Assembly (NCBI GenBank): GCA_030671745.1
Contig: DAOVHT010000052.1
Location: forward strand, 1-7,050
Length of the DNA: 7,050 nucleotides
Direction: 5' to 3'
From: Candidatus Nanohaloarchaea archaeon
GTDB lineage: Archaea; EX4484-52; GLR71
Shown: positions 1-4,856 of the stretch, in pieces
How positions within the stretch are numbered: position 1 is the first letter of the stretch
Layout of the letters: every line of letters begins with the position of its first letter
Translations under genes and position numbers: made by a program
Notes under the pieces: generated by a model
Told to the model about the DNA's origin: nothing
Databases searched by the model: none
The model's input: the letters and a program-made list of their open reading frames with translations, nothing else

Positions 1-396
1 ATAGGTCGCGCATTATTGAATAAGGACAGAGATCCATTTATCGAACAATGGGAACTGGGCCTGACAACACGAAACGCTAAAGACAGATATTCACATCTAG
101 TTGATTTTAAAAAGCAGAAAGAGATTGAAAAAGAAGTGACAAGATATATCCAAGACAACTTCTCTTTTGTAGTATTTCCGATTGAAAATAAAGAGCGAAG
201 ACTTAATCTTGAAGCAAGAATCATCTCTACCATTTCTCTCTGTGATGAGTGTAAACCATCCCAAACTTGGTTAGGTAATTTTTCCCCGAAAGAAAAGATA
301 AGACAAAGCGGACTCTGGTTAGTCAATGAACTTTGGAAAACGCCCCTGTCTGAGGGAGATATGCGCGAATTGAAACAGCTTGTTGATATTGATTGA
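1..396 (+). CDS. GIY-YIG nuclease-like protein, C-terminal part (5' end outside window)
   Basis: The reading frame is open from base 1, so the gene starts left of the window; a TTG at 16 is unlikely to be the real start. The visible 131 residues begin IGRALLNKD, which resembles the second half of a GIY-YIG signature (YIG followed by Arg). About 70 residues later comes LEARIISTISL, a good match to the helix that carries the metal-binding Glu of GIY-YIG nucleases. A CDEC pair and the conserved-looking blocks PSQTWLG, FSPKEKI and SGLW follow. These would place it among poorly characterised GIY-YIG-like proteins that cut or bind DNA. The N-terminal GIY half cannot be seen, so activity cannot be judged. 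It ends with TGA, 16 bases from the stop of the convergent gene. Family assignment is from remembered motif pattern, not a search. Confidence 0.5.
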   Translation: MGRALLNKDRDPFIEQWELGLTTRNAKDRYSHLVDFKKQKEIEKEVTRYIQDNFSFVVFPIENKERRLNLEARIISTISLCDECKPSQTWLGNFSPKEKIRQSGLWLVNELWKTPLSEGDMRELKQLVDID

Positions 397-412
397 TCTA
401 AATATTTCAGTC

Positions 413-886
413 TTATATAATATCAACAATTGTATCTTCAGGCGCGTTATCTGGATGTTCTTCCATCCGTTCAGAACCCATATAGAAAAAGAGCCAGATG
501 GTTCTGCTGAATTCTTTTTCTTTTGTATCTTCAGTGTTTTTCTCAGGACTGAAAACATCTTCATGTTTTGTAGTCACAGTAGTCTGGGCATATGTTTCAT
601 GATATGTCAATCTACCAAGACGCATCTCTGTTTTATCTTTATAAAGCGAATCATCAACTTTAAAAAGTTTCAATCTTGCATATATACCAATTTCATTGTA
701 CACTTTTTCCAAAAACTCATTTAGTTCGGCAATGTCTGTTGTTTCTTTATATGGTGCAACCCTTATTGCATATTTATCTTCTTCAATCAAGTCTTTTTTA
801 ACCTGTCTATATTTCACGAATTGTTCAGATTCAAGACTTTCAAGTGTTCTTTGGATAGTATCTAATACATTTATTATCTCTTCCAT
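413..886 (-). CDS. Hypothetical protein, 157 aa, unrecognised
   Basis: I do not recognise this family. Residues 1-25 are heptad-like (MEEIINVLDTIQRTLESLES) and could form a short coiled coil. Residues 30-105 look like a mixed alpha/beta domain, and residues 105-157 are charged and probably flexible (PEKNTEDTKEKE, then ERMEEHPDNAPED). There is no signal peptide or membrane segment, and no cysteine pairs or catalytic motif stand out. The ATG at 886 is supported by a TATA box centred about 26 bases upstream, giving a leaderless mRNA. It lies on the same strand 53 bases after the methyltransferase gene but has its own promoter, so co-transcription is not required. It converges with the GIY-YIG-like gene. 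Confidence 0.75.
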   Translation of the reverse strand: MEEIINVLDTIQRTLESLESEQFVKYRQVKKDLIEEDKYAIRVAPYKETTDIAELNEFLEKVYNEIGIYARLKLFKVDDSLYKDKTEMRLGRLTYHETYAQTTVTTKHEDVFSPEKNTEDTKEKEFSRTIWLFFYMGSERMEEHPDNAPEDTIVDII

Positions 887-905
887 ACCTAAACTTTTAT
901 CTCTT

Positions 906-920
906 AATATTTAAATATTT
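906..920 (-). promoter_or_regulatory. TATA box for the 157-aa protein gene
   Basis: AATATTTAAATATTT is centred about 26 bases upstream of the ATG at 886. This is the usual archaeal distance from TATA box to transcription start, so the transcript should begin at or next to the start codon. Confidence 0.55.
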
Positions 921-939
921 ATCACTTATGGGTATTTCA

Positions 940-1647
940 TTATTTTAACGCAAAAATATGGTATGTTGGTACACCATCGTCATATACTATTAAAGCGTCT
1001 TGAACAGACATTCCATTTTTGTCAAGACTCTCACATACTTCAGTTAGTGTAAATGAAGCAATTATAGAATCATAAAGTAAAGCATCATCTCTTATTATTT
1101 GTCGATGATTTAAACTGATACTGTCATCTACAAACATTTGTTTGTATTTTGTTCCCCAATCAATTCTGGCAGGATACCATTCTTTAATCTCGTTCTCCTT
1201 TAATCCATATTCTCTGTCAAAATCAGAAATCATTAATATGCCGCCCTGATTAATCACAGATACAACATTTTTTATGGCGGTATCAAGGTCCTCGAAATGG
1301 TGTAATGAATCGTTTATCCTTACGGCATCAAATGTATCATATGATGGATTTAAGTTAGTGATATTCATCTCCTCAAATCTCAGATTGGATAAATGTCCTC
1401 TATCTTTTGCTTCAGAAATGCACCTTGGATGAAAATCGATTCCTTTAACAGTGTGATTGGGAAATTGGTCTGCGAAATTATATGCAAAATAACCAGAACC
1501 GCAAGCAACATCTAAAAATGAAGAGATCTCTTGAAAGAGAATGACACTTTTTAAATCTCCTGGACTAGTGGGGTCTATATATTGATCTAAATATGCATCA
1601 AGAAATGTATTATCTTGAAACTCTTTTATTCGTGGAAGGATAGACAT
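940..1647 (-). CDS. Class I SAM-dependent methyltransferase
   Basis: This 235-aa protein has the Rossmann-like methyltransferase core. Motif I is FLDVACGSGYFA (about residues 44-55, the SAM glycine loop). The acidic end of strand 2 is VKGIDFHP (67-74, with D71 expected to bind the ribose hydroxyls). NITNL (94-98) follows, then strand 4 with FDAVRINDSLHHF (105-117) and strand 5 with GGILMISDFDRE. The HHF after strand 4 is typical of the UbiE/Methyltransf_11/25 group, which modifies small molecules, lipids or proteins. There is no NPPY/DPPY motif, so DNA adenine or N4-cytosine methylation is unlikely. The substrate is unknown. The ATG at 1647 is supported by a TATA box about 27 bases upstream. 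The nearby GIY-YIG-like gene is not enough to call a restriction system. Confidence 0.9.
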   Translation of the reverse strand: MSILPRIKEFQDNTFLDAYLDQYIDPTSPGDLKSVILFQEISSFLDVACGSGYFAYNFADQFPNHTVKGIDFHPRCISEAKDRGHLSNLRFEEMNITNLNPSYDTFDAVRINDSLHHFEDLDTAIKNVVSVINQGGILMISDFDREYGLKENEIKEWYPARIDWGTKYKQMFVDDSISLNHRQIIRDDALLYDSIIASFTLTEVCESLDKNGMSVQDALIVYDDGVPTYHIFALK

Positions 1648-1668
1648 AAATGTATGTTTTTAAGGGAA

Positions 1669-1680
1669 TAATATAAAGTT
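1669..1680 (-). promoter_or_regulatory. TATA box for the methyltransferase gene
   Basis: On the minus strand the sequence reads AACTTTATATTA, centred about 27 bases before the ATG at 1647, which implies a leaderless transcript. It faces away from another strong TATA box about 55 bases off (1733-1741), so this is a divergent promoter pair. Confidence 0.6.
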
Positions 1681-1732
1681 ATTGGTGTTTGACTACTGCT
1701 TAGTTAAAACTAAAAGCGTTCTCAACAAAAAA

Positions 1733-1741
1733 CTTTATATA
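1733..1741 (+). promoter_or_regulatory. Strong orphan archaeal promoter
   Basis: CTTTATATA preceded by an A-rich stretch (CAAAAAA) is among the best BRE/TATA matches in the window. Start of transcription is expected around 1762-1766, exactly at the ATG at 1764. No normal-length open reading frame follows. Confidence 0.55.
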
Positions 1742-1763
1742 CAATCACTAATTTAACTAAACC

Positions 1764-1799
1764 ATGGACCTCCTAATCAAAAACGCAAACACTGGATGA
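1764..1799 (+). other. Candidate leaderless mini-ORF (11 aa) or start of a small RNA
   Basis: An ATG sits 26 bases from the centre of a strong TATA box and encodes MDLLIKNANTG before TGA. The start resembles the first residues of amidohydrolase-type proteins (xDLLIKNAxx), so it could be the stub of a lost gene, but the following frame shows no further homology and has another stop at 1842-1844. It could instead be a leader peptide, or simply the 5' end of a non-coding RNA or of a long leader for the 1953 gene. The RNA start includes GGACCTCCTAA, reminiscent of the 16S 3' tail. Confidence 0.25.
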
Positions 1800-1917
1800 T
1801 TTGCAGACAATCCAAGAACTGATTTAACCCAAAACAAGTCATAAGCTACACACTTAATACTTGTATGTCAGATATTATAAATTCGTCAATCTAATTGATC
1901 CTAACATATTCCAATGC

Positions 1918-1930
1918 GAATATTTTTAAG
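1918..1930 (+). promoter_or_regulatory. TATA box and possible RBS for the 212-aa protein gene
   Basis: GAATATTTTTAAG is centred about 29 bases before the ATG at 1953, predicting a near-leaderless transcript. A GTGAT at 1945-1949, three bases before the ATG, would serve as a ribosome binding site only if transcription starts further upstream, for instance at the 1733 promoter. Confidence 0.4.
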
Positions 1931-1952
1931 ATAACAACCATTAAGTGATGTT

Positions 1953-2591
1953 ATGGGGCGTAATGATTTTGAAAATGTTAAAGCACCCTCCGCTTTATAT
2001 ACGATTATATTCCCTCCAGAAATGTCTCTCCCTATCTTTGATGAAAATCCAGACCACCCTGGTGGTGAAATCTTTAATGATTCTGAACAATTTACTGTAT
2101 ATGTAAAAATAAATGACCGGCCTGCAATTTTGAAAGCAAAACCCTCATATAATATTCTTGAAGATAGGAACCTTCTTTGTCTCGCAAACGAAAAGAGTGG
2201 CGGTAACAATGACCAATTTATAAATTCTATCGGTGATTGTCTGATGGCTCCCTTTTTAAATGAGATTGGGTTATATGAAACCGAATTAGATGAACTTCGC
2301 AAAGAGTATGATCTTAACGCAGTTTCATTCCGTCAAAATCCAGGATATAAGATGTATCATGATTGTCTAAAAGATATGCAGGGTATACTAAAATTTATGA
2401 CTTTTAATAACTTGTTACTGAGTGACAAATTAAAAGAGATAGAAGATGCAGAAGAATTAAAGTTTGTTTTGGATTCACTTAAATATGATGGTTCTTATCC
2501 TTATCTAACCTCAAATACTTTAATAAAAAGCGTAGAACTATTGGGACGGTGCCTTAAATATCATAATCTGATTTTTGAAAAAGAAGAGTAA
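1953..2591 (+). CDS. Hypothetical protein, 212 aa, unrecognised
   Basis: I do not recognise this protein. The first 70 residues look beta-rich (ALYTIIFPPEM, QFTVYVKINDRPAILKAKPSY) with a Pro/Asp-rich loop DENPDHPGGE (about 30-39). From about residue 95 onward it appears mainly helical, with charged helices such as ETELDELRKEY and DKLKEIEDAEELKFVLDSLKY. No signal peptide, membrane segment, zinc-binding cysteines or obvious active site can be seen, so a soluble cytoplasmic protein is likely. It is monocistronic: 305 bases of non-coding DNA lie before it and 292 after. The ATG at 1953 has GTGAT three bases upstream and a TATA-like box about 29 bases upstream. Codon composition is AT-rich like its neighbours. 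Confidence 0.75.
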   Translation: MGRNDFENVKAPSALYTIIFPPEMSLPIFDENPDHPGGEIFNDSEQFTVYVKINDRPAILKAKPSYNILEDRNLLCLANEKSGGNNDQFINSIGDCLMAPFLNEIGLYETELDELRKEYDLNAVSFRQNPGYKMYHDCLKDMQGILKFMTFNNLLLSDKLKEIEDAEELKFVLDSLKYDGSYPYLTSNTLIKSVELLGRCLKYHNLIFEKEE

Positions 2592-2642
2592 TCAAAACAT
2601 TAATGATTCAAAAAACGAAAAAGTTTCAGTATACGACAATTA

Positions 2643-2656
2643 TTATTTATTTTTTT
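2643..2656 (+). terminator. T-rich terminator after the 212-aa protein gene
   Basis: TTATTTATTTTTTT begins about 50 bases after the TAA stop, with a run of seven T at its end. Archaeal polymerases stop at such U-rich tracts without needing a hairpin. Confidence 0.4.
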
Positions 2657-2736
2657 GACCTAAAACTTGTTTTACATCCTTATCAAAATCAGATTCAAAT
2701 AACATATCTATTTATCTGTCTATTGCCTTCTTTTTG

Positions 2737-2761
2737 AACTTGTCGGAATTTCCGACAGGTT
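2737..2761. repeat. 25-base near-perfect palindrome
   Basis: The core TGTCGGAA-T-TTCCGACA (2741-2757) has perfect 8-base arms around one base. Pairing extends outward to 12 bases per side with a single T/G mismatch at 2740/2758 (a G-U pair in RNA). It is a GC-richer island in very AT-rich DNA, about 95 bases upstream of the GNAT TATA box. No T-run follows, so it is not a classical terminator. It may be a protein-binding site or a dispersed palindromic repeat. Confidence 0.7.
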
Positions 2762-2851
2762 GCAATTATGTGGCGTCTGGTATATTTTGACTAATTTAGT
2801 TTTGAACTATTTATAAAATCGAAACAGTTGAATTTTTATCATATCTTTTCA

Positions 2852-2861
2852 TTTTATATAT
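2852..2861 (+). promoter_or_regulatory. TATA box for the GNAT gene
   Basis: TTTTATATAT is centred about 27 bases before the ATG at 2884, with no GTGAT-like ribosome binding site near the start. This predicts a leaderless mRNA and supports the chosen start. Confidence 0.6.
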
Positions 2862-2883
2862 GCTTTAAAATCTAAATGTAATC

Positions 2884-3435
2884 ATGTCTAAAACATCAAA
2901 AATACCGATTCATTCGGATGATATTGAAATTGTACCAATAAATTACAAACATAATGAATGTTTAATTGATTTTAAGACAGAGATTACCGAATTGAAGTCA
3001 TTTTTAATTGAAGATGCACTTGATAACCAAAAACAAAAAATTTCATTGACTTTTCTTTGGTTCTACAAAGATCAATTGATTGGTTATGTCAGTTTATTGA
3101 ATGATAAGATCAATCTTGAGGGTAACTTGAAAACCTATTTCAAAGAAAAAGATGTTCTCTACAAATCTTTGCCTGCATTAAAGGTAGGGAGATTATGTGT
3201 GCATGATTCTTTTCGTAGGATGGGTTTTGGGAGATTGATGGTGATTTTTGTAATTCAAAAAGCAGAATTAATTGGAAATACGATTGCAGGTTGCCGTTTC
3301 ATAACTCTTGATGCAAAAAGAAATGTAAAAAAAGAATTGGATTCTATTTATTTCTATAAGAGAATGGGTTTCAAAGTACTGAAAGGGCGAAAGAAAGGTA
3401 CAATCCCTATGTATTTTGATTTAAAGATTGATTAA
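2884..3435 (+). CDS. GNAT-family N-acetyltransferase, TacT-toxin-like
   Basis: This 183-aa protein has a GNAT fold. An N-terminal region FKTEITELKSFLIEDALDN (30-48) resembles the 'eLd.fL...A' stretch of TacT/AtaT toxins. A beta hairpin follows, with DQLIGYVSLLND (63-74). Motif A is ALKVGRLCVHDSFRRMGFGRLM (98-119), with the acetyl-CoA pyrophosphate loop R111-R-M-G-F-G116. The end is FITLDAKRN (139-147) and IYFYKRMGFKVL (155-166), where Y158 matches the Tyr expected to act as general acid. TacT enzymes acetylate the amino group of aminoacyl-tRNA and stop translation; this is an inference from family resemblance, and another acetyl acceptor is possible. Its stop overlaps by four bases the stop of a convergent 48-aa gene, a possible antitoxin. 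The usual RHH (DUF1778) antitoxin is absent. Confidence 0.85.
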   Translation: MSKTSKIPIHSDDIEIVPINYKHNECLIDFKTEITELKSFLIEDALDNQKQKISLTFLWFYKDQLIGYVSLLNDKINLEGNLKTYFKEKDVLYKSLPALKVGRLCVHDSFRRMGFGRLMVIFVIQKAELIGNTIAGCRFITLDAKRNVKKELDSIYFYKRMGFKVLKGRKKGTIPMYFDLKID

Positions 3436-3578
3436 CAGTTAAATTTAATTGTTCTTGATTCTTTCAGGAGTGAAATTCTATTCTTTGAGGGGTGTTCCTG
3501 TTCGGATTGTACTTCTTTTATGAATCTTATCGCTTCTTTGCCTTTTAATGTGGGTGTTGAACGTATTGGCTTGGCCAT
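3432..3578 (-). CDS. Small protein, 48 aa, candidate antitoxin partner of the GNAT
   Basis: ATG at 3576-3578 opens a 48-codon frame ending in TAA at 3432-3434. A GTGAT ribosome binding site lies four bases upstream (plus-strand 3583-3587), as for the core genes here. The protein starts MAKPIRSTPTLKGKEAIRF, then IKE. This 'KPIRxTPTLxGxxAxxFxKE' opening recalls a class of very small archaeal proteins often seen beside toxin-like genes. The rest is charged and helical (EQEHPSKNRISLLKESR), ending KFNC. It looks too small to be an enzyme and has no membrane segment. It is convergent with the GNAT gene, sharing four bases at the stops, so the mRNAs may overlap in antisense. The antitoxin role is an inference; the coding status is well supported by frame, start context and recognisable N-terminus. 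Confidence 0.7.
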   Translation of the reverse strand: MAKPIRSTPTLKGKEAIRFIKEVQSEQEHPSKNRISLLKESRTIKFNC

Positions 3579-3582
3579 AGTT

Positions 3583-3634
3583 ATCACTTAAATCTTATAT
3601 TACATTAATTATACCTATTTAAATTTATATATGT
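3583..3634 (-). promoter_or_regulatory. RBS and AT-rich promoter region of the 48-aa gene
   Basis: Minus-strand GTGAT (3583-3587) sits four bases before the ATG and decides the start. Further upstream several overlapping TATA candidates are seen (plus-strand 3608-3618 and 3617-3634, e.g. TATATAAATTTA read on the minus strand). They would give a leader of roughly 10-25 bases; I cannot choose between them. Confidence 0.4.
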
Positions 3635-3685
3635 GTCATACTTTGATTAAAAAACACTAAAATTCAGATAAAAGAAAACAATTTA

Positions 3686-3696
3686 AGAAAAAAAAT
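3686..3696 (-). terminator. Terminator of the eS8 gene
   Basis: On the minus strand a run of eight T (complement of 3688-3695) begins seven bases after the eS8 stop codon, followed by more T-rich sequence. This fits an archaeal U-tract terminator. Confidence 0.55.
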
Positions 3697-3702
3697 AAGG
3701 TT

Positions 3703-4080
3703 TTACTTAACGAGGATTCCGTTAAGTATTCCGTCCTGACCTGGTCTTGATGTGATCTTGACATTGCCCGCCTTAGTCTTGACGACTGCGCCCTTGGTCA
3801 CGATACCGGCCCTTACGAATTGAAGGTTTGCTTTGTTCTCGACAACACTCTCGATTGTTTCAACTTTGCTCTTGCCTTTGTCATCAGAAAAATTAACTTT
3901 ATTGTCCTGTCTGAGTGCGATGCACGTATTGCCACCACGGCCTCTTATAATTCGTACCTTTTTCTCGCCGATCACAGTCTTAGTGAATTCACGACCGACC
4001 TGATGGTTCCTTTTAGCTACATAATCCTTGTGAAGACCACCTGTAGGTTTCCTTTTTGATCTTGTATGATAGATTGCCAT
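3703..4080 (-). CDS. rps8e: 30S ribosomal protein eS8
   Basis: This 125-aa protein is a full-length archaeal eS8, a small-subunit ribosomal protein shared with eukaryotes and absent from bacteria. Visible family hallmarks are the basic start RSKRKPTGG (7-15), VGREFT (28-33), the RNA-contacting RIIRGRGGN (43-51), IVTKGAVVKT in the second half, and the terminal block ITSRPGQDGILNG (109-121), which is nearly invariant in the family. Length matches the usual 125-130 residues, so it is intact. The ATG at 4080 has GTGAT six bases upstream (plus-strand 4086-4090). It is divergent from the LSm-eL37 genes with a 134-base shared control region. It appears to be transcribed alone, ending in a T8 tract. 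Confidence 0.97.
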   Translation of the reverse strand: MAIYHTRSKRKPTGGLHKDYVAKRNHQVGREFTKTVIGEKKVRIIRGRGGNTCIALRQDNKVNFSDDKGKSKVETIESVVENKANLQFVRAGIVTKGAVVKTKAGNVKITSRPGQDGILNGILVK

Positions 4081-4085
4081 ATATA

Positions 4086-4137
4086 ATCACGTTTTTTTTC
4101 TGGATAGTTCTTATTTCACAGAAAGGTTTATAAAACT
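4086..4137 (-). promoter_or_regulatory. Promoter and RBS of eS8
   Basis: A minus-strand TATA box (AGTTTTATAAACC, around 4125-4137) predicts transcription start near 4104. That gives a leader of about 24 bases, which contains the GTGAT ribosome binding site (4086-4090). The layout differs from the leaderless accessory genes in the window. Confidence 0.5.
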
Positions 4138-4164
4138 AATCACAAACATCATTTATATTCAAAA

Positions 4165-4210
4165 TCTTTAAATAAGTTTCTATGAATATATACTGTACTG
4201 GTAAAGTGAT
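4165..4210 (+). promoter_or_regulatory. Promoter and RBS of the LSm-eL37 genes
   Basis: TCTTTAAATAAG (4165-4176) is a TATA candidate predicting a start near 4197 and a short leader carrying GTGAT at 4206-4210, four bases before the ATG. A second TATA-like box, GAATATATAC (4184-4193), would instead make the transcript leaderless; the presence of the GTGAT favours the first. Confidence 0.45.
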
Positions 4211-4214
4211 TTAG

Positions 4215-4439
4215 ATGACTGGAAGACCGATAGACGTATTGAACGAAGCAAAAGGCAAGAACGTAATGTTAAAGCTTAAGAACAGGACCCAGATGTCGGG
4301 TATCATAAAAGCATTTGACATGCATATAAATGTATGGCTTGAGGATGCAGACGTGACTGACGCTGAAGGGAACACAACAAAACTGGGCAACACATTAGTC
4401 AGGGGAGACAGTATCATTTATATTTCTCCGGTGCAATAA
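4215..4439 (+). CDS. Archaeal Sm-like protein (LSm / SmAP)
   Basis: This 74-aa protein is a complete Sm-fold protein. Archaeal LSm proteins form ring-shaped heptamers that bind U-rich RNA and act in RNA processing and turnover. It starts with the family's RPIDVLNEAKGKNVMLKL. The Sm1 motif follows, with GIIKAFDMHINVWLEDA (29-45) where H37 and N39 line the RNA pocket, and the Sm2 motif LVRGDSIIYISP (61-72) with the R63-G64-D65 uridine-binding triplet. All expected RNA-binding residues are present. The acidic DVTDAEGNTTK loop lies between the two motifs. eL37 follows 34 bases downstream on the same strand, an LSm-eL37 pairing found widely in archaea, so they are probably one operon. Confidence 0.96.
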   Translation: MTGRPIDVLNEAKGKNVMLKLKNRTQMSGIIKAFDMHINVWLEDADVTDAEGNTTKLGNTLVRGDSIIYISPVQ

Positions 4440-4473
4440 ACATTTCAAAGTAATAATTTTATGGTGATTTTTA

Positions 4474-4662
4474 ATGACAAAAGGAAAACAATCTTTTGGT
4501 AAGATGAATAAGTCCGTTCACAAGAACTGTCGACGATGCGGTAGTCATTCTTTCCATTTAACTAGGCATGAATGCAGTGCCTGCGGTTTCGGTAAAAGTG
4601 CATGTATCAGAACATTTTCTTGGCAGAACAAGGGCGGTTTAGGCGCTTACAAGAAGAAATAA
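4474..4662 (+). CDS. rpl37e: 50S ribosomal protein eL37
   Basis: This 62-aa zinc-ribbon protein of the large subunit is full length for an archaeal eL37. The basic start KGKQSFGKMNKSVHKNC leads into the zinc ligands C19-RR-C22 and C34-SA-C37, followed by GFGKSACIRTFSWQNKG, where FGKS..R..SWQ is the family hallmark. In mature ribosomes it is buried in 23S rRNA. The ATG at 4474 is set by a GGTGAT ribosome binding site (4463-4468), five bases upstream. It is the second gene of an LSm-eL37 operon. A tRNA-Gly lies 40 bases downstream and could be processed from the same transcript. Confidence 0.96.
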   Translation: MTKGKQSFGKMNKSVHKNCRRCGSHSFHLTRHECSACGFGKSACIRTFSWQNKGGLGAYKKK

Positions 4663-4702
4663 GATATACGTTTTTGATTAACTATTTTTTCATAGTTTTC
4701 AT

Positions 4703-4776
4703 ACGGTAGTGGTCTAGTCTGGCTAGGATACCACCCTGCCACGGTGGATGCCCGAGTTCAAATCTCGGCTACCGTA
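4703..4776 (+). tRNA. tRNA-Gly (anticodon GCC)
   Basis: A complete cloverleaf can be folded. The 7-bp acceptor is ACGGTAG with CTACCGT, and A4776 is the discriminator. The D-stem is GTCT/GGAT with GG in the loop, and the anticodon stem is CCACC/GGTGG around the loop CTGCCAC with anticodon GCC at 4738-4740. The T-arm is CCGAG-TTCAAAT-CTCGG. CCA is not encoded and no intron is present. The first pair is A1-U72, whereas tRNA-Gly most often starts G1-C72. It is followed directly by T-rich DNA. No repeat of its 3' end is seen downstream, so there is no sign of an integrated element. Confidence 0.95.
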
Positions 4777-4788
4777 TTTTATCTTTTT
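4777..4788 (+). terminator. T-rich terminator after tRNA-Gly
   Basis: TTTTATCTTTTT follows the discriminator base immediately, a typical archaeal U-tract terminator for a tRNA or for the whole LSm-eL37-tRNA transcript. Confidence 0.6.
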
Positions 4789-4824
4789 AATCCTTATTCT
4801 GAAAAATCCCATAACTATACACTA

Positions 4825-4834
4825 GATATATAAG
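4825..4834 (+). promoter_or_regulatory. TATA box for the acidic EF-hand-loop protein
   Basis: GATATATAAG is centred about 27 bases before the ATG at 4857. This predicts a leaderless mRNA starting at that ATG and argues against the in-frame GTG at 4839, which would fall upstream of the transcription start. Confidence 0.6.
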
Positions 4835-4856
4835 TTTTGTGGAGAATTATATAGGT

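Larger units (their letters stand above)
1648..1952. other. 305-base intergenic region with divergent promoters
   Basis: No normal-length gene is seen on either strand. The region holds the methyltransferase TATA box (minus), an outward-facing strong TATA box (1733-1741, plus) with an 11-codon frame at the expected transcription start, a small hairpin TCAAT-CTA-ATTGA near 1889-1901, and the TATA-like box of the next gene (1918-1930). No T-rich terminator lies between 1764 and about 1920, so a transcript from the 1733 promoter might run into the 1953 gene. Confidence 0.6.
2592..2883. other. 292-base AT-rich intergenic region
   Basis: No convincing gene is seen on either strand. It contains a T-rich stretch likely to end the upstream transcript (2643-2656), an isolated 25-base palindrome (2737-2761), and the TATA box of the GNAT gene (2852-2861). 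Confidence 0.55.

Noticed and set aside
1..1647. Restriction-modification system made of the GIY-YIG-like protein and the methyltransferase
   Set aside because: The methyltransferase has UbiE-like motifs (SLHHF) and no DNA-methyltransferase catalytic motif such as NPPY, DPPY or a PC motif; an orphan gene lies between them and their orientations differ.
1795..1821. C/D box small RNA (ATGATTT ... CTGA) in the orphan transcript
   Set aside because: The C-box match is imperfect, it lies about 30 bases inside the predicted RNA instead of near its 5' end, and no flanking terminal stem is seen.
1901..2302. A 133-codon frame on the minus strand
   Set aside because: It lies opposite the 1953-2591 gene, has no ribosome binding site or TATA box at the right distance, and its product has Ser/Arg/Phe-rich shadow composition.
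2643..2705. A 20-codon minus-strand frame (MLFESDFDKDVKQVLGQKNK)
   Set aside because: It has a protein-like composition and might be a relic, but it has no start signals, is blocked by a stop just upstream, and is too short to support.
2603..2737. A 44-codon plus-strand frame (MIQKTKKFQYTTIIIYFF...) after the 212-aa gene
   Set aside because: It has no ribosome binding site or promoter, runs through the T-rich terminator and ends near the palindrome; its composition is that of translated AT-rich DNA.
4703..4856. Integration site of a mobile element at the tRNA-Gly 3' end
   Set aside because: No copy of the tRNA 3' end, integrase gene or element-like composition is found downstream within the window.
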